Notes under the pieces: generated by a model
The model's input: only the letters and a program-made list of their open reading frames with translations
Database searches by the model: none
What the model was told of the DNA's origin: nothing
Shown here: in pieces, positions 35,751 to 44,450 of the stretch
Layout: each line of letters starts with the position of its first letter
Position numbering within the stretch: position 1 is the stretch's first letter
Source: JAXHMB01 sp034521755
GTDB taxonomy: Bacteria > Bacteroidota > Rhodothermia > Balneolales > Balneolaceae
Direction of reading: 5' to 3'
Assembly: GCA_034521755.1 (NCBI GenBank)
Contig: JAXHMB010000002.1
Location: 1 to 62,243 of the forward strand
DNA length: 62,243 nt
Made by a program: the position numbers and the translations under genes

Positions 35751-37023
35751 ATGAGAGTATTAATTAACTGCGTACTGATATTATCGGTACTATTCGTTTA
35801 TTCTTGCAAAGACAATTCTTCCGGCCCGGGGTCTGAAACCAAGACGGAAGTGACCGGGAAGGTTCAGGCACCTGATAACTCGACACCTATACAGGGTGCA
35901 ACAGTTTATACAGGTGAAAGCTTGCCGGACGATTTTAGTGCAAGTGGCAACTGTGTAGAACCTCCTGTTGATTACGATGCCTATACTTGTACCGACTCCA
36001 GAAGGAGATTTTAAATTTGAAGTAAAGGTAGATAAGTCAAGCAACGAGGTTTCGCTTAAAGTATTTAAAGGGGCTTTTAAATTTGAACAAACGGTTCAGG
36101 TTGACAATGATGGAAATACCGATGCCGGCACCGTAAATGTGACAAGCGATGCGGTAGACATGGCTGTTGTAACAGGTTATTACGACCGGATGCAGGATAT
36201 TCTTGCAAAAGTCGGTTTCGGAGATCTCGTAACAGATCAGAGTTCTAACCGGTATGGGCAGCTGGATCGGGGTACAGAACAGTTTGACCTCTTTGATGGT
36301 GATGGCTCTTTGTCCTCAAGCTATGAAGATATGAGTGCTCTTTTTCAAGATAACGACGGTGATGGCGAAGCAGATATCAATAACTATGACATCGTTTTTA
36401 TTAACTGTGGTGCGAGTGAACAGTACATCAGTTCTCCAAAAGGAGCCCACCAGCACAGCCATGAGGAGTTTGCTAAGTCTGTATCAAAGAATCTTTCTAA
36501 AGCAGATATTGCTGCCGTACAGTCATTTGTTCAGAATGGGGGTACATTATATGCTACCGACTTAGCATATGACTATGCGGAGCAGTCCCTGCCTTCGTAT
36601 GTTGATTTCTACGATGACGATACTACTCCTGCAAGTGATCCCGAGCAATGGAATATTGCCCAAAAGGGTACCGGGGGCATTACCACTGATGCAACTGTTT
36701 TGGATAGTGACCTGGAGACATGGCTTGGTAATGTATCGTGTAAGTCTGGTAATTGTTTAAATAGCGACCAAACCGTTCATGTAGAAGACTTCTTGGGCGG
36801 TTGGTCGGTAATTAATGGATTCCACACACAGAATAATACAAAAGCCTGGATTGAAGGTCCCGTTGAGTGGAGTGGTGGAACAGTGCTAAAACCTTTGACC
36901 GTATCTTTTCAAGCCGGTTCAGGAAAGGTTCTTTTCAGCTCTCTACCATCGAGTCGGAATTTGCTCCTGAATTCAGACCCCAGGAACGCATTCTGCAGTA
37001 TCTTGTATTTGAATAATACGTAA
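35751..37023 (+). CDS. Lipoprotein of unknown function, probably split by a frameshift
   Basis: The first part (35751-36014) starts MRVLINCVLILSVLFVYSC with a lipobox and a CarboxypepD_reg-like segment (VTGKVQAPDNSTPIQGATVY). The rest (from ~35990 to 37023) continues GDFKFEVKVDKSSNEVSLKV in the next frame, containing YYDRMQDILAKVGFGDLV, FDLFDGDGSLSS, VFINCGASEQYI and VSFQAGSGKVLFSSLPS. Removing one base in the ACCGACTCCAG region (~35991-36000) gives one ~420-residue exported protein. I recognise no named family beyond the N-terminal domain; the middle resembles a gatase-like/ThuA-type surface domain only loosely. A terminator follows. Confidence 0.6.
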
Positions 37024-37041
37024 CTTTAGTTTTAGCAGTTC

Positions 37042-37074
37042 AAGAGCCTCTATTAAGTTAGAGGCTCTTTTTTT
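37042..37074. terminator. Strong bidirectional terminator
   Basis: AAGAGCCTCTA (37042-37052) and TAGAGGCTCTT (37059-37069) form an 11-bp stem with a 6-base loop, flanked by A and T runs on both sides. It serves the convergent lipoprotein and PAS kinase genes. Confidence 0.8.
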
Positions 37075-39241
37075 ATTCAGCTACTTCAAGCAGATCGGCA
37101 GCAGGGCTTACTCCATTCTTTTGTTTGGTAAAAATAAACTCAAACTTTTGATAATCAGTATCGGGATTTGGCCACAAAAATATTCCATCCAGCTGTTGTG
37201 CAAGTGTATGTATAAGTATTTGATGGAGTGATTCTCCATTTTGAACTTCTTTTGGACATGTCATCAATTTATTGCCCTCAATGATCAGATGAACATTTTT
37301 GCCATACTCTCTGATAAGAATATTAAGATCAGTTTTCTCGGCAGGCTCAGAATGCATCATAATTAAAGATAATATTTCATTAAGCAACAGCCCGGCAGGG
37401 ATGGATTGTTTAATATCCAGGGATACGTCCTGAGGATCTCTATGTATAATTACGTTCTTTTTGTTAAATGATTCATTAAACGATTGGCTTTCTATGAGCT
37501 CCTGAATAAAGCCATTAAGAGGTATCTTGGTAAGGCTCCCATTTTGATAAAGCACTTCATGAATAGAAGCAATAGTCATGATTCGGCTTCTTACACTGTT
37601 GAGCTGCTCTTCGAGATCCGAATTTTTAGTTTCAAACATCTGTAACTCAAGCATGCTGGTTATCAAGGCCAGGTTATTTTTAACCCGGTGATGAAGTTCG
37701 GCAAGCAGGGCTTCTTTTTCAGAAAGTGTTTTTTCAATTTTTCGTTGGTTTTCTACCTGTTCAGAGACATCCACATACATGCCATAAATGGCAATAATCT
37801 CATCTTCATGTTGTACGGGCACACTACCGATAAGCACTGGTATCTCTTTACCGGATTTTGTACACCGCTTTGTTTCAATCTGAAGGTTTTTTCCTTGTGT
37901 AGTGAGGCTGGAAATTTTTTGTGCTTCCTCTGCCTTTTCGCCCGGTGCAATCAGCATGTTGATATCATGATCAATGGAATCTGATTTATTATAGCCGAAG
38001 ATTTTTTGAAAACTTTTATTGATATCTACCACTTTGCCCTCTGTATCAGCAATGGCAATACCAACCGGGGCATTGTCAAACAGCTGCTGCAGCATAAGCT
38101 GATTGCGCTGATTTTCTTTTTCTACCTTATTTTTTTCTGTGACATCAAGTCCCGTTCCAACCAGGTAGGGTTTTCCGTTTTCAACAAATCGCTTGGCAAA
38201 CAAATAGTAATCTTTGATGGAGCCATCTTTGGATATTACTTTTGTTTCTATGGAAAGACTGCCTTCCTCGATACATTGGTTCATTTTTGCCTGCACCTTC
38301 TCTTTTTCTTCATCAACAATAAATTCAAAGGCATTTTTGTCAGTAAGTTCTTCAGGGCTATATCCCAGTGATGTTACCATGTGTTCATTCCATCGAACAA
38401 TATTGCCCTTGTCGTCCAGTACCAGAAAAACGCCCGGCACACTGTTAAGGGCTGATTCTGTAAAATGCTTTGTTTTCAGCAGGTCTGACTCAATTTGCTT
38501 TCTGTGACTGATATTCCGAAAATTTACCACCGCACGAAGTTTCCCATTCTTGGTTCTGAATGCATGAGAAGTTATTTCAACCGGAATTTTTTCGCCGGAT
38601 CTGTGGAACATACTTGTTTCCTGTTTATAAGTGCCGGTTCTTTCTCTTTGCTTTAAAGCTTGTTGATACCGGGGATCCTCTACATCTATGAGGTCATCAC
38701 GGGTGAGGGTAATAAGTTTTTCCTTGTCCCACCCTGCAATTTTGCAGGCGGCAGGGTTGGCATCCAACACATTGCCTTTGGTATCTGTAATAAGAATACC
38801 GTCTGCACTCTGCTCAAATTGAATCTCATAGCGATTCTTTGCTTCTTCTCTATCTTTTTCTTCTTTCATAGAAGAAGTGACATCCTCATGTATCATCACA
38901 AACTCTAATAAATCTTCATCTAAAGGATGGAAAGTAAGCTTAAACCACGAGGTGCTGTTTTTATCGTTATCAGGATAGGTCAGGCTATATTTTTCGAGTT
39001 CTCCCCGCTGTACTTTCTTCATGCCCAACAAAATTTTCAAGGCGTAGTCGTTACCCATTTCTACGGCTTGCTGCAGCATGTTATAGTAGTTGGTATCTTC
39101 TTCAGATCTTTTAATCTGGGCAGGTTCATTTGTAAAAGACTGCCAGCTGCTGTTGGTTCTTAAAATAACACCATTGTGGTCGGTTATGGCCACCTGGGCT
39201 AATAGATTGTCAAGTATTGATGATGTCATACAGATGTTCAT
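37073..39241 (-). CDS. Multi-PAS sensor histidine kinase, HisKA_2 type with degenerate ATPase
   Basis: A 722-residue soluble kinase without membrane helices. Order: degenerate PAS (~1-130), PAS (~145-255, DGILITDTKGNVLDANPAAC), PAS (~262-375), PAS (~385-500), then a HisKA_2 dimerisation domain with the phospho-acceptor in ELHHRVKNNLALITSMLELQ, and a C-terminal HATPase-like region. In that last region the N box is GLLLNEILSLIMMH, but the usual DxG box reads IEGNKLMTCP and glycine-rich loops are missing. It may be catalytically weak or a scaffold. It shares an upstream element with the neighbouring receiver gene (39326-39367). Confidence 0.82.
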   Translation of the reverse strand: MNICMTSSILDNLLAQVAITDHNGVILRTNSSWQSFTNEPAQIKRSEEDTNYYNMLQQAVEMGNDYALKILLGMKKVQRGELEKYSLTYPDNDKNSTSWFKLTFHPLDEDLLEFVMIHEDVTSSMKEEKDREEAKNRYEIQFEQSADGILITDTKGNVLDANPAACKIAGWDKEKLITLTRDDLIDVEDPRYQQALKQRERTGTYKQETSMFHRSGEKIPVEITSHAFRTKNGKLRAVVNFRNISHRKQIESDLLKTKHFTESALNSVPGVFLVLDDKGNIVRWNEHMVTSLGYSPEELTDKNAFEFIVDEEKEKVQAKMNQCIEEGSLSIETKVISKDGSIKDYYLFAKRFVENGKPYLVGTGLDVTEKNKVEKENQRNQLMLQQLFDNAPVGIAIADTEGKVVDINKSFQKIFGYNKSDSIDHDINMLIAPGEKAEEAQKISSLTTQGKNLQIETKRCTKSGKEIPVLIGSVPVQHEDEIIAIYGMYVDVSEQVENQRKIEKTLSEKEALLAELHHRVKNNLALITSMLELQMFETKNSDLEEQLNSVRSRIMTIASIHEVLYQNGSLTKIPLNGFIQELIESQSFNESFNKKNVIIHRDPQDVSLDIKQSIPAGLLLNEILSLIMMHSEPAEKTDLNILIREYGKNVHLIIEGNKLMTCPKEVQNGESLHQILIHTLAQQLDGIFLWPNPDTDYQKFEFIFTKQKNGVSPAADLLEVAE

Positions 39242-39325
39242 TTTTAATAAATTTCACGCTGGATGTATTTTGTATGTTCTACTCTAATAATTGTCATTAT
39301 TTGAGCAAACCGTAAGACGTGAAAG

Positions 39326-39367
39326 GCCTATTTTTTAGATAGGTAAAACACCTATTTGAGACTAGGT
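39326..39367 (-). promoter_or_regulatory. Shared upstream element, copy A (TAGGT/ACCTA repeats)
   Basis: A 42-bp block upstream of the PAS kinase contains GCCTATTTTTT, TAGGTAAA, ACCTAT and TAGGT in the same order as 40022-40062. TACCTAT/TACCTAC heptamers are NarL-family-like. Part of it (AAAACACCTA with TAGGTGTTTT) can form a hairpin at the end of the receiver gene, so it may also terminate transcription. Confidence 0.5.
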
Positions 39368-39745
39368 GTTTTCTGTTGCCACAAATGTTTCATTCTTGGC
39401 GACTGTCAACACAGCTTCATGCAATGTTCTTTCTGAGCTGCCGAGTTGAAGATATCCTGTAGCCCCTGCCTGCAGCAGTAATTCCACAGAAAACTCATCG
39501 CCGTAGTAGTGTAATGCCAATAATGGGAGGGAGGTATATTGGTTAACTAAATTCTTGATATGCAATATTGGAGACTTGGAAACGCCTGCAAGAGATGCAA
39601 CTAACAGGTCAAGATCGTGAGTTGTAGGGCTATAATCCTCTTCGACAAGAGAAGTCCGGATAACCTGCCATTCATCCATGGAGATTAGCATGGATTCTAC
39701 CGTATCAGTAATAAAGTTATTTAATCCGAATAGTATGATTTTCAT
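39362..39745 (-). CDS. Receiver-like protein lacking the phospho-acceptor Asp
   Basis: A 127-residue single domain with a response-regulator fold: KIILFGLNNFITDTVESML at the start, then HDLDLLVASLAGVSKSP, where the acceptor position of PDLVLLDISLPG-type receivers is Val. The final strand region reads GATGYLQLGSSERTLHEAV, where the conserved Lys of GYLLKD is replaced by Leu. It therefore cannot be phosphorylated in the usual way and is a pseudo-receiver, perhaps a partner of the adjacent kinases or of the NarL regulator. A repeat element lies just upstream. Confidence 0.75.
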   Translation of the reverse strand: MKIILFGLNNFITDTVESMLISMDEWQVIRTSLVEEDYSPTTHDLDLLVASLAGVSKSPILHIKNLVNQYTSLPLLALHYYGDEFSVELLLQAGATGYLQLGSSERTLHEAVLTVAKNETFVATENT

Positions 39746-39774
39746 GAACCAACGAGCCTGTGATAACTATTAGA

Positions 39775-39919
39775 GGGCTTTGCAAAACCCCCCGAAATAG
39801 AGCTTGTCATTGCGAGCTTGAGAAGCAATCTCCAGATCAAAGTCTTAAAAGGAGATCGCCACACTTCGTTCCCCGCATGGGCGGGACTAGGCGCGATGAC
39901 AGTAAGGTTTTGCAAAGGT
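39775..39919. repeat. TIR-bounded miniature element, copy 2
   Basis: Ends GGGCTTTGCAAAACC and GGTTTTGCAAAGG enclose GTCATTGCGAG, GAGATCGCCACACTTCGTTC, CCCGC/GCGGG hairpin and GCGATGACAGTAAGG. It sits between the pseudo-receiver start and the NarL gene and accounts for about half of the 320-bp spacer 39746-40065; the rest holds element copy B. It shares its right half with the copy at 44451. Confidence 0.8.
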
Positions 39920-40021
39920 GTATATTAATCAATAGGAATCCCCAATGTTCTTTGTCGAGGTCCGAAAAGATTCCTTAATTCATGCTAATACATTTAGTTG
40001 AACAAAGGTATAGAGAGAAAA

Positions 40022-40062
40022 GCCTATTTTTTTGGTAGGTAAATTACCTATACCGAGTAGGT
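40022..40062 (-). promoter_or_regulatory. Shared upstream element, copy B
   Basis: A 41-bp block closely matching 39326-39367 (GCCTATTTTTT, TAGGTAAA, ACCTAT, GAG, TAGGT), containing the palindrome TAGGTAAATTACCTA. It is about 280 bases upstream of the pseudo-receiver; without the inserted element 39775-39919 the distance would be about 135 bases, similar to copy A ahead of the kinase. On the minus strand TACCTTTG just downstream (40003-40010 region) matches the Bacteroidota -7 motif TAnnTTTG. Confidence 0.5.
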
Positions 40063-40065
40063 ATA

Positions 40066-40722
40066 TTATTCATCCAGCTCAACAAGATTGTTTTTAATGG
40101 CATAGGTGACCAGCCCGGCCGTGTTCTTGGCACCGCTTTTTTGGAGCAGGTTTCTCCGGTGAGCATCAACGGTGCGCACGCTGATAAAAAGTTTTTCCGC
40201 AATTTGTTGATTCGTCAATTCTTTGACAATAAGTTCTAACACTTCCAGTTCTCTTACGGTGAGTTTGTCCGGATCTGATTTTGATTCACCTCCTCCTTTC
40301 ACAAGATCCATCATCACACTGTGGGCAGTATCTTCGCTAAAGTAATGCTTCCCGTCAAGAATAGCTGTAATTGCAGTAACGAGCTCTTTACGGTCCGAAC
40401 TTTTTAGGATATAACCCGAGGCTCCCGCTTCAATCATCTGGCGTATATGCTGATCTTCATCCATCATGGTAAGGGCAAGAACCTTAATATCAGGATAATC
40501 TTCTTTGATTTTTTCAGTAGCTTTAATCCCATTCATTTCCGGCATGCTTATATCCATTATTATAATGTCCAGATCTTCATGTTCTTGACAGGCCTGCAAT
40601 GCCTCAACGCCGTTTTCCGCTTCTGCAACTATTTCGAAACCTACTTCATCTTCGAGAAGCGCTCTAATCCCATCCCGAACTATATCATGATCATCAACAA
40701 GCATTATTTTAATATTTGACAT
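40066..40722 (-). CDS. NarL/FixJ-family response regulator
   Basis: A 218-residue regulator. The receiver has the acidic pocket (MLVDDHDIVRDG), acceptor Asp in DLDIIIMDISMPEMNG, Thr/Ser switch in LALTMMDEDQHI and Lys in GYILKSSDRKEL. A linker leads to a LuxR-type HTH, LTVRELEVLELIVKELTNQQ, IAEKLFISVRTVDAHRRNLL. It lies 25 bases downstream of the multi-PAS kinase gene at 40748, so the two form a two-component system. Candidate targets are the genes carrying TACCTAC-type blocks at 39326 and 40022. Confidence 0.93.
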   Translation of the reverse strand: MSNIKIMLVDDHDIVRDGIRALLEDEVGFEIVAEAENGVEALQACQEHEDLDIIIMDISMPEMNGIKATEKIKEDYPDIKVLALTMMDEDQHIRQMIEAGASGYILKSSDRKELVTAITAILDGKHYFSEDTAHSVMMDLVKGGGESKSDPDKLTVRELEVLELIVKELTNQQIAEKLFISVRTVDAHRRNLLQKSGAKNTAGLVTYAIKNNLVELDE

Positions 40723-40747
40723 AAGGCTTCTCCTTCTTTAGAAGATT

Positions 40748-43141
40748 TTATGGAACAGGTATTTCTATAGATATTTTCATTCCTTTTCCGGGTTTCGAAG
40801 AAATATTAAGTTTGCCATTCAAATTGGTAACCCTGGTTTTGATACTGCGAAGTCCCAGTCCCTGCTCTTCATGTTGTTGGTTCAGTTGCGTTCCCTTGCC
40901 GTCATCTGTGATTACAATATGTAACGTATCATTTTCTTTCTCCAACGTAATAGAAAGGTTGTCACAATCTGCGTGCTGAACAGTATTTGATATACTTTCT
41001 TGCAGGATACGGTAGATATTTGTTTCGGCTTTTTCGGTAAGCTGCAGGTCTTTATGATTACAATGAAGCTCAAAGTTAATATCGGTACTTTTGCGGTAGT
41101 CCTGTATCAGATTTTCCAATGCGGTATACAGCCCAAAGTCTGCAATGGCTTTGGGCATCAGGTTATATGAAATACTTCGTGTTTCAGAAATCGCATTTTT
41201 TAGAAGTGATAATCCTGTTTTAAATTGTTCTTCTCGTTTTTCTCTCAGCTGGGAAATTTCATCTTTTACGGATTCGAAATTCATGTTGGCGGCTACCAGG
41301 TATTGCCCGAGGCCGTCATGGAGCTCATGAGCTATTCGCTTGCGCTCTCGATCTTCTCCCTCAATGACCGACTGAATAATTTTTTCCTGAATGTGCTTCC
41401 GTTCGGTTATATCATTGGCCAGCACAAGCCTGTAAGTATTTCCTTGGTATTGTACATTTGCCGCCGAAACTTCTACATTAATTAATGTGCCATCTTTTTT
41501 AAGGTGTCGCCATTCTTCGGAATAGGAGTCTTTGCCAAGATCATCTTCCACATCTTTATTTAAGGCTTCCAGATCTTCCCGGGGACGAATATCGGCAAGC
41601 GTCATATCCATAAATTCATCTTCTGAATAACCATAGTGGCTGATAGCAGCCTGATTGACTTCTACAAACTCCAGCGTTTCGGGGTCATAAATCCACATGG
41701 GCTCGGGATTATTCTCAAAGAGGTGACGATACTTTTTTTCGGATTGGCGCAGTTGTACTTCCAGTTTCTTTTGTTCTGTAACATCAATTACAGTAGATAT
41801 CATTAAATTTTGATCATATAGAGGGATATTTTTTGCGTTTACGATTTTCTCCTTCCCTTTTTTAGTGGTAACTCGTATGCCTCTCCACTGCATACGCTCC
41901 GGTTTTTCTGATGCAATATCGGCGGTAACCATGTCAAAAATCCGTTTTCTATATTCCTCATCCGGATAGACCTTTTTAAAAAAAGATTCAACATTCTTCA
42001 ATGTTTCCCGGGGCCAACCATAAATCTGCGTAAATTCTTGGTTCATCAATGTAACCTTTCCCGAATCAATGCGATTTACGGCCACACCGATAGGAATATG
42101 TTCAAGTGTTTTTTCAATGAATTGATTTCTCTCTTCCAGTTCTTTCTGGTACTTTTTCTGTGCCGTTATATCTCTAATCGCACTTACTATTTTTTCCACG
42201 TTGCCGTCTTTATCGTAAACCAGGGTAACCGTATGACTTGAATAAAAACGCGTACCGTCTTTTTTCTGCATCTCAAACCCTGTCTTGAAGACGCCATCTT
42301 CCTGAAGGTTCTCTTTCCCAATCTCATCGAACTTTTTGAAGTTTTCTTTATCTATATGCAGCTTCTGTGTTGATTCACCTATAAGTTCATCTTTGGCATA
42401 TCCAAATATTTTTTCAGTCCCCTTATTGCAATCAACGATCTTACGAGTTTCGGGATCCACCAGAATGACACTTTCTTCCAGGCTTTCAAACGTTTTTTCA
42501 AGAAGTGCCTTGGATTCACGCAGTTCCGCATGTGATGCTTTGATTTCACTCATGTCGATGCCAATACCTACTGAGGTATCATCGGTGAGCTTTACATTTG
42601 TCCAGGAGGTGGGTATTTGCGTGCCCTCTTTCGTGGTAACCGGAAACTCTTTCCAGCCCACACCGGGACTATTCATAAAGGCTACAGCTTCTTCGCGTGT
42701 ATCCAGGTCCGGATACAGTGATCCCAAAAGATTGTTGTCTGAAATATATTCGTTTGTATAACCTGTTACTTTTTCAAATTCCCTGTTTACATCAAACTCA
42801 TTCAGTGCAGGATCATAAACGGTAATCATGACCGGGATGCGGTCAAAAAGATAGGTTTTCAGTTCCTGTTCAGAGCTTAATTCCAGGCTTACGTTATCAA
42901 TCTTTTTCTCTTTTTGGACAATTTGTTCATGATGTTCTTTAATGAGATAGTATAAGCCAAGGGATGTGATGAGGACATAAAACAATCCCTTATAGGTTTG
43001 AAATGTCGAAAGGGTCTGCTGATCGGTAACCAGGGATTCTAAAATATTATCACTGAAGACAATCCATAGCCCTGCTACAACAAGATATATAACCGTTATC
43101 TTGAGGGGAGACAGGTGTAGATGTATGTTCTTCTGAGCCAA
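40748..43141 (-). CDS. Membrane multi-PAS sensor histidine kinase, HisKA_3 type
   Basis: A 797-residue kinase. Two N-terminal helices (ITVIYLVVAGLWIVFSD and FYVLITSLGLYYLI) precede four PAS domains (~85-205, ~210-330, ~335-455, ~465-585; markers TGYTNEYI, FGYAKDELIG, YGWPRETL, YGYSEDEF). The HisKA_3 motif EDRERKRIAHELHDGLGQYL carries the His, and HATPase_c boxes NTVQHADC, ITDDGKGTQ and GLGLRSIKTRV are complete. It should phosphorylate the NarL regulator downstream. The start is TTG 43141, chosen because GGAG lies eight bases upstream. Confidence 0.92.
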   Translation of the reverse strand: MAQKNIHLHLSPLKITVIYLVVAGLWIVFSDNILESLVTDQQTLSTFQTYKGLFYVLITSLGLYYLIKEHHEQIVQKEKKIDNVSLELSSEQELKTYLFDRIPVMITVYDPALNEFDVNREFEKVTGYTNEYISDNNLLGSLYPDLDTREEAVAFMNSPGVGWKEFPVTTKEGTQIPTSWTNVKLTDDTSVGIGIDMSEIKASHAELRESKALLEKTFESLEESVILVDPETRKIVDCNKGTEKIFGYAKDELIGESTQKLHIDKENFKKFDEIGKENLQEDGVFKTGFEMQKKDGTRFYSSHTVTLVYDKDGNVEKIVSAIRDITAQKKYQKELEERNQFIEKTLEHIPIGVAVNRIDSGKVTLMNQEFTQIYGWPRETLKNVESFFKKVYPDEEYRKRIFDMVTADIASEKPERMQWRGIRVTTKKGKEKIVNAKNIPLYDQNLMISTVIDVTEQKKLEVQLRQSEKKYRHLFENNPEPMWIYDPETLEFVEVNQAAISHYGYSEDEFMDMTLADIRPREDLEALNKDVEDDLGKDSYSEEWRHLKKDGTLINVEVSAANVQYQGNTYRLVLANDITERKHIQEKIIQSVIEGEDRERKRIAHELHDGLGQYLVAANMNFESVKDEISQLREKREEQFKTGLSLLKNAISETRSISYNLMPKAIADFGLYTALENLIQDYRKSTDINFELHCNHKDLQLTEKAETNIYRILQESISNTVQHADCDNLSITLEKENDTLHIVITDDGKGTQLNQQHEEQGLGLRSIKTRVTNLNGKLNISSKPGKGMKISIEIPVP

Positions 43142-43273
43142 GATTTGATCTCCTGCATAGCTGCATGATTTTTAAATAGTTAATATTGTAAAAATTTATT
43201 AACAATCAAACAGGCAGCATGCTCCAAGGCTCAAGAATAACTATCGGTACTTTATGGTAAACAATATTTAGTG

Positions 43274-43477
43274 TCAGCCCTCTTTTTTTGTGGAAAGCCC
43301 AAATGGCATATACAAAGGACAGGTACTAATCAGGCTGGTTAGCAGAAATACAATAGCCAGTATGCCCAGTACGATGGCCACAGTTCCTGAGATGACTTCC
43401 ATGAAGTAGAGGACGCCTATCAGTACGGCAATAAGTGTTCTGAAGATACGGTCAAAAGTTCCCATGTTCTTTTTCAT
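43274..43477 (-). CDS. DUF2892 (YgaP-like) small membrane protein
   Basis: A 67-residue protein with two helices: FDRIFRTLIAVLIGVLYFME and AIVLGILAIVFLLTSLIST, then CPLYMPFG, the DUF2892 signature. Members are often fused to or adjacent to rhodaneses and sulfur-handling genes. It is the third gene of the GntR operon, after a 39-residue membrane protein. A second DUF2892 protein is at 51996 in the divergent operon. Confidence 0.85.
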   Translation of the reverse strand: MKKNMGTFDRIFRTLIAVLIGVLYFMEVISGTVAIVLGILAIVFLLTSLISTCPLYMPFGLSTKKEG

Positions 43478-43504
43478 AATATTAACCTCGTTATTTGTTT
43501 TTAT

Positions 43505-43624
43505 TTATGTGGTTACCCATTGGACCAGCTGCACCAGTCCATAGATGATGCCAATGCACAGCAGGCAAACCCCCATTAATTTCAGGGCTTTAGATTTAAT
43601 GCTATCCGAATTGGCATTATTCAT
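43505..43624 (-). CDS. 39-residue membrane protein overlapping the GntR gene
   Basis: A short frame MNNANSDSIKSKALKL followed by a single helix (MGVCLLCIGIIYGLVQLV) ending QWVTT. Its ATG overlaps the GntR stop by four bases (TCATGA context, ATGA), so translation is coupled. It is too short for family assignment. It lies 27 bases before the DUF2892 gene and belongs to the same operon. Length and coupling argue for a real gene, but no homologue is known to me. Confidence 0.6.
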   Translation of the reverse strand: MNNANSDSIKSKALKLMGVCLLCIGIIYGLVQLVQWVTT

Positions 43625-44418
43625 GATGTTATTTCCTGATCAAATACAGGTGCAAATTCTTTCAGCGGCATTTTAGCGTCCTGATTGCCATCTCCCGGGT
43701 GCCGCTCAACAGAAAGCTCATATACCATGCGATCGGTTCTGTAATATCTTTTTTGATAGTAAATGGGCTTATCGCCGATTGTATAAGACAGTCTGTTTAA
43801 AAGCATGAGCGCATCCCCTTCGCTTACTTCAAGATGATCAGCTATATACTTATCTGCGTTTTCAGCTTCAATGCGGTAGCATCCTTTCTCAACGGGGATA
43901 TCATATTCATTTTCCAATATCCTGTGGATGGTTTCGCTGGTCAGGTCAAAGTTTTCGATAAGCTGGCCATAAAACATGGGCATCCAGGTGATATCAAAAG
44001 CTATAGGTTCCCCATCGCCCATACGCAGCCGGTCAAGCCGAACTGCTTTGCTGTTTTCCTTCAATTTAAGGATGGATATAACTTTCTCTGAAGCGTCTTC
44101 TGTTGTTAACTTCAGCACTTTGGAAGAGGCTTCTTTGCCGGCCTGCTTCATATCTTCTACAAAATCAGTAAGCCTGGCCGGTGATTGATGGGAGCGATTA
44201 TCCTTTACAAAACTTCCCAGTCCCTGGCATCGATAGATCAGGTTTTCATTTTCCAGCGTTTGCAGGGCTCGGCGAACAGTTACCCGGCTCACGTTAAACT
44301 GTTCTGTCAGCTCATTTTCTGATGGAAGTTTTTCATCAATAGAGTAATCGCCCGAGCTTATTTGCTTGCGTATCTTATTGCTGATTTGCTCGTGGCGTGG
44401 AATACCTTCTTTAAGCAT
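43621..44418 (-). CDS. GntR-family regulator with UTRA domain (HutC subfamily)
   Basis: A 265-residue regulator: winged helix at residues ~8-75 (LPSENELTEQFNVSRVTVRR, ALQTLENENLIYRCQGLGSF) and a UTRA ligand-binding domain (~90-250) with VRLDRLRMGDGEPIAFDITW and SYTIGDKPIYYQKRYYRTDR. UTRA domains bind small molecules such as sugar phosphates, urocanate or fatty acids; the ligand here is unknown. Its gene is expressed from a promoter at 44667-44695 overlapped by an ACTTGT-N4-ACAAGT site, implying autoregulation. It is divergent from the DUF302-RND operon, whose promoter has the same site. Confidence 0.92.
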   Translation of the reverse strand: MLKEGIPRHEQISNKIRKQISSGDYSIDEKLPSENELTEQFNVSRVTVRRALQTLENENLIYRCQGLGSFVKDNRSHQSPARLTDFVEDMKQAGKEASSKVLKLTTEDASEKVISILKLKENSKAVRLDRLRMGDGEPIAFDITWMPMFYGQLIENFDLTSETIHRILENEYDIPVEKGCYRIEAENADKYIADHLEVSEGDALMLLNRLSYTIGDKPIYYQKRYYRTDRMVYELSVERHPGDGNQDAKMPLKEFAPVFDQEITS

Positions 44419-44450
44419 ATTATAAAAAGGATTATTTATTATTTACAGAG

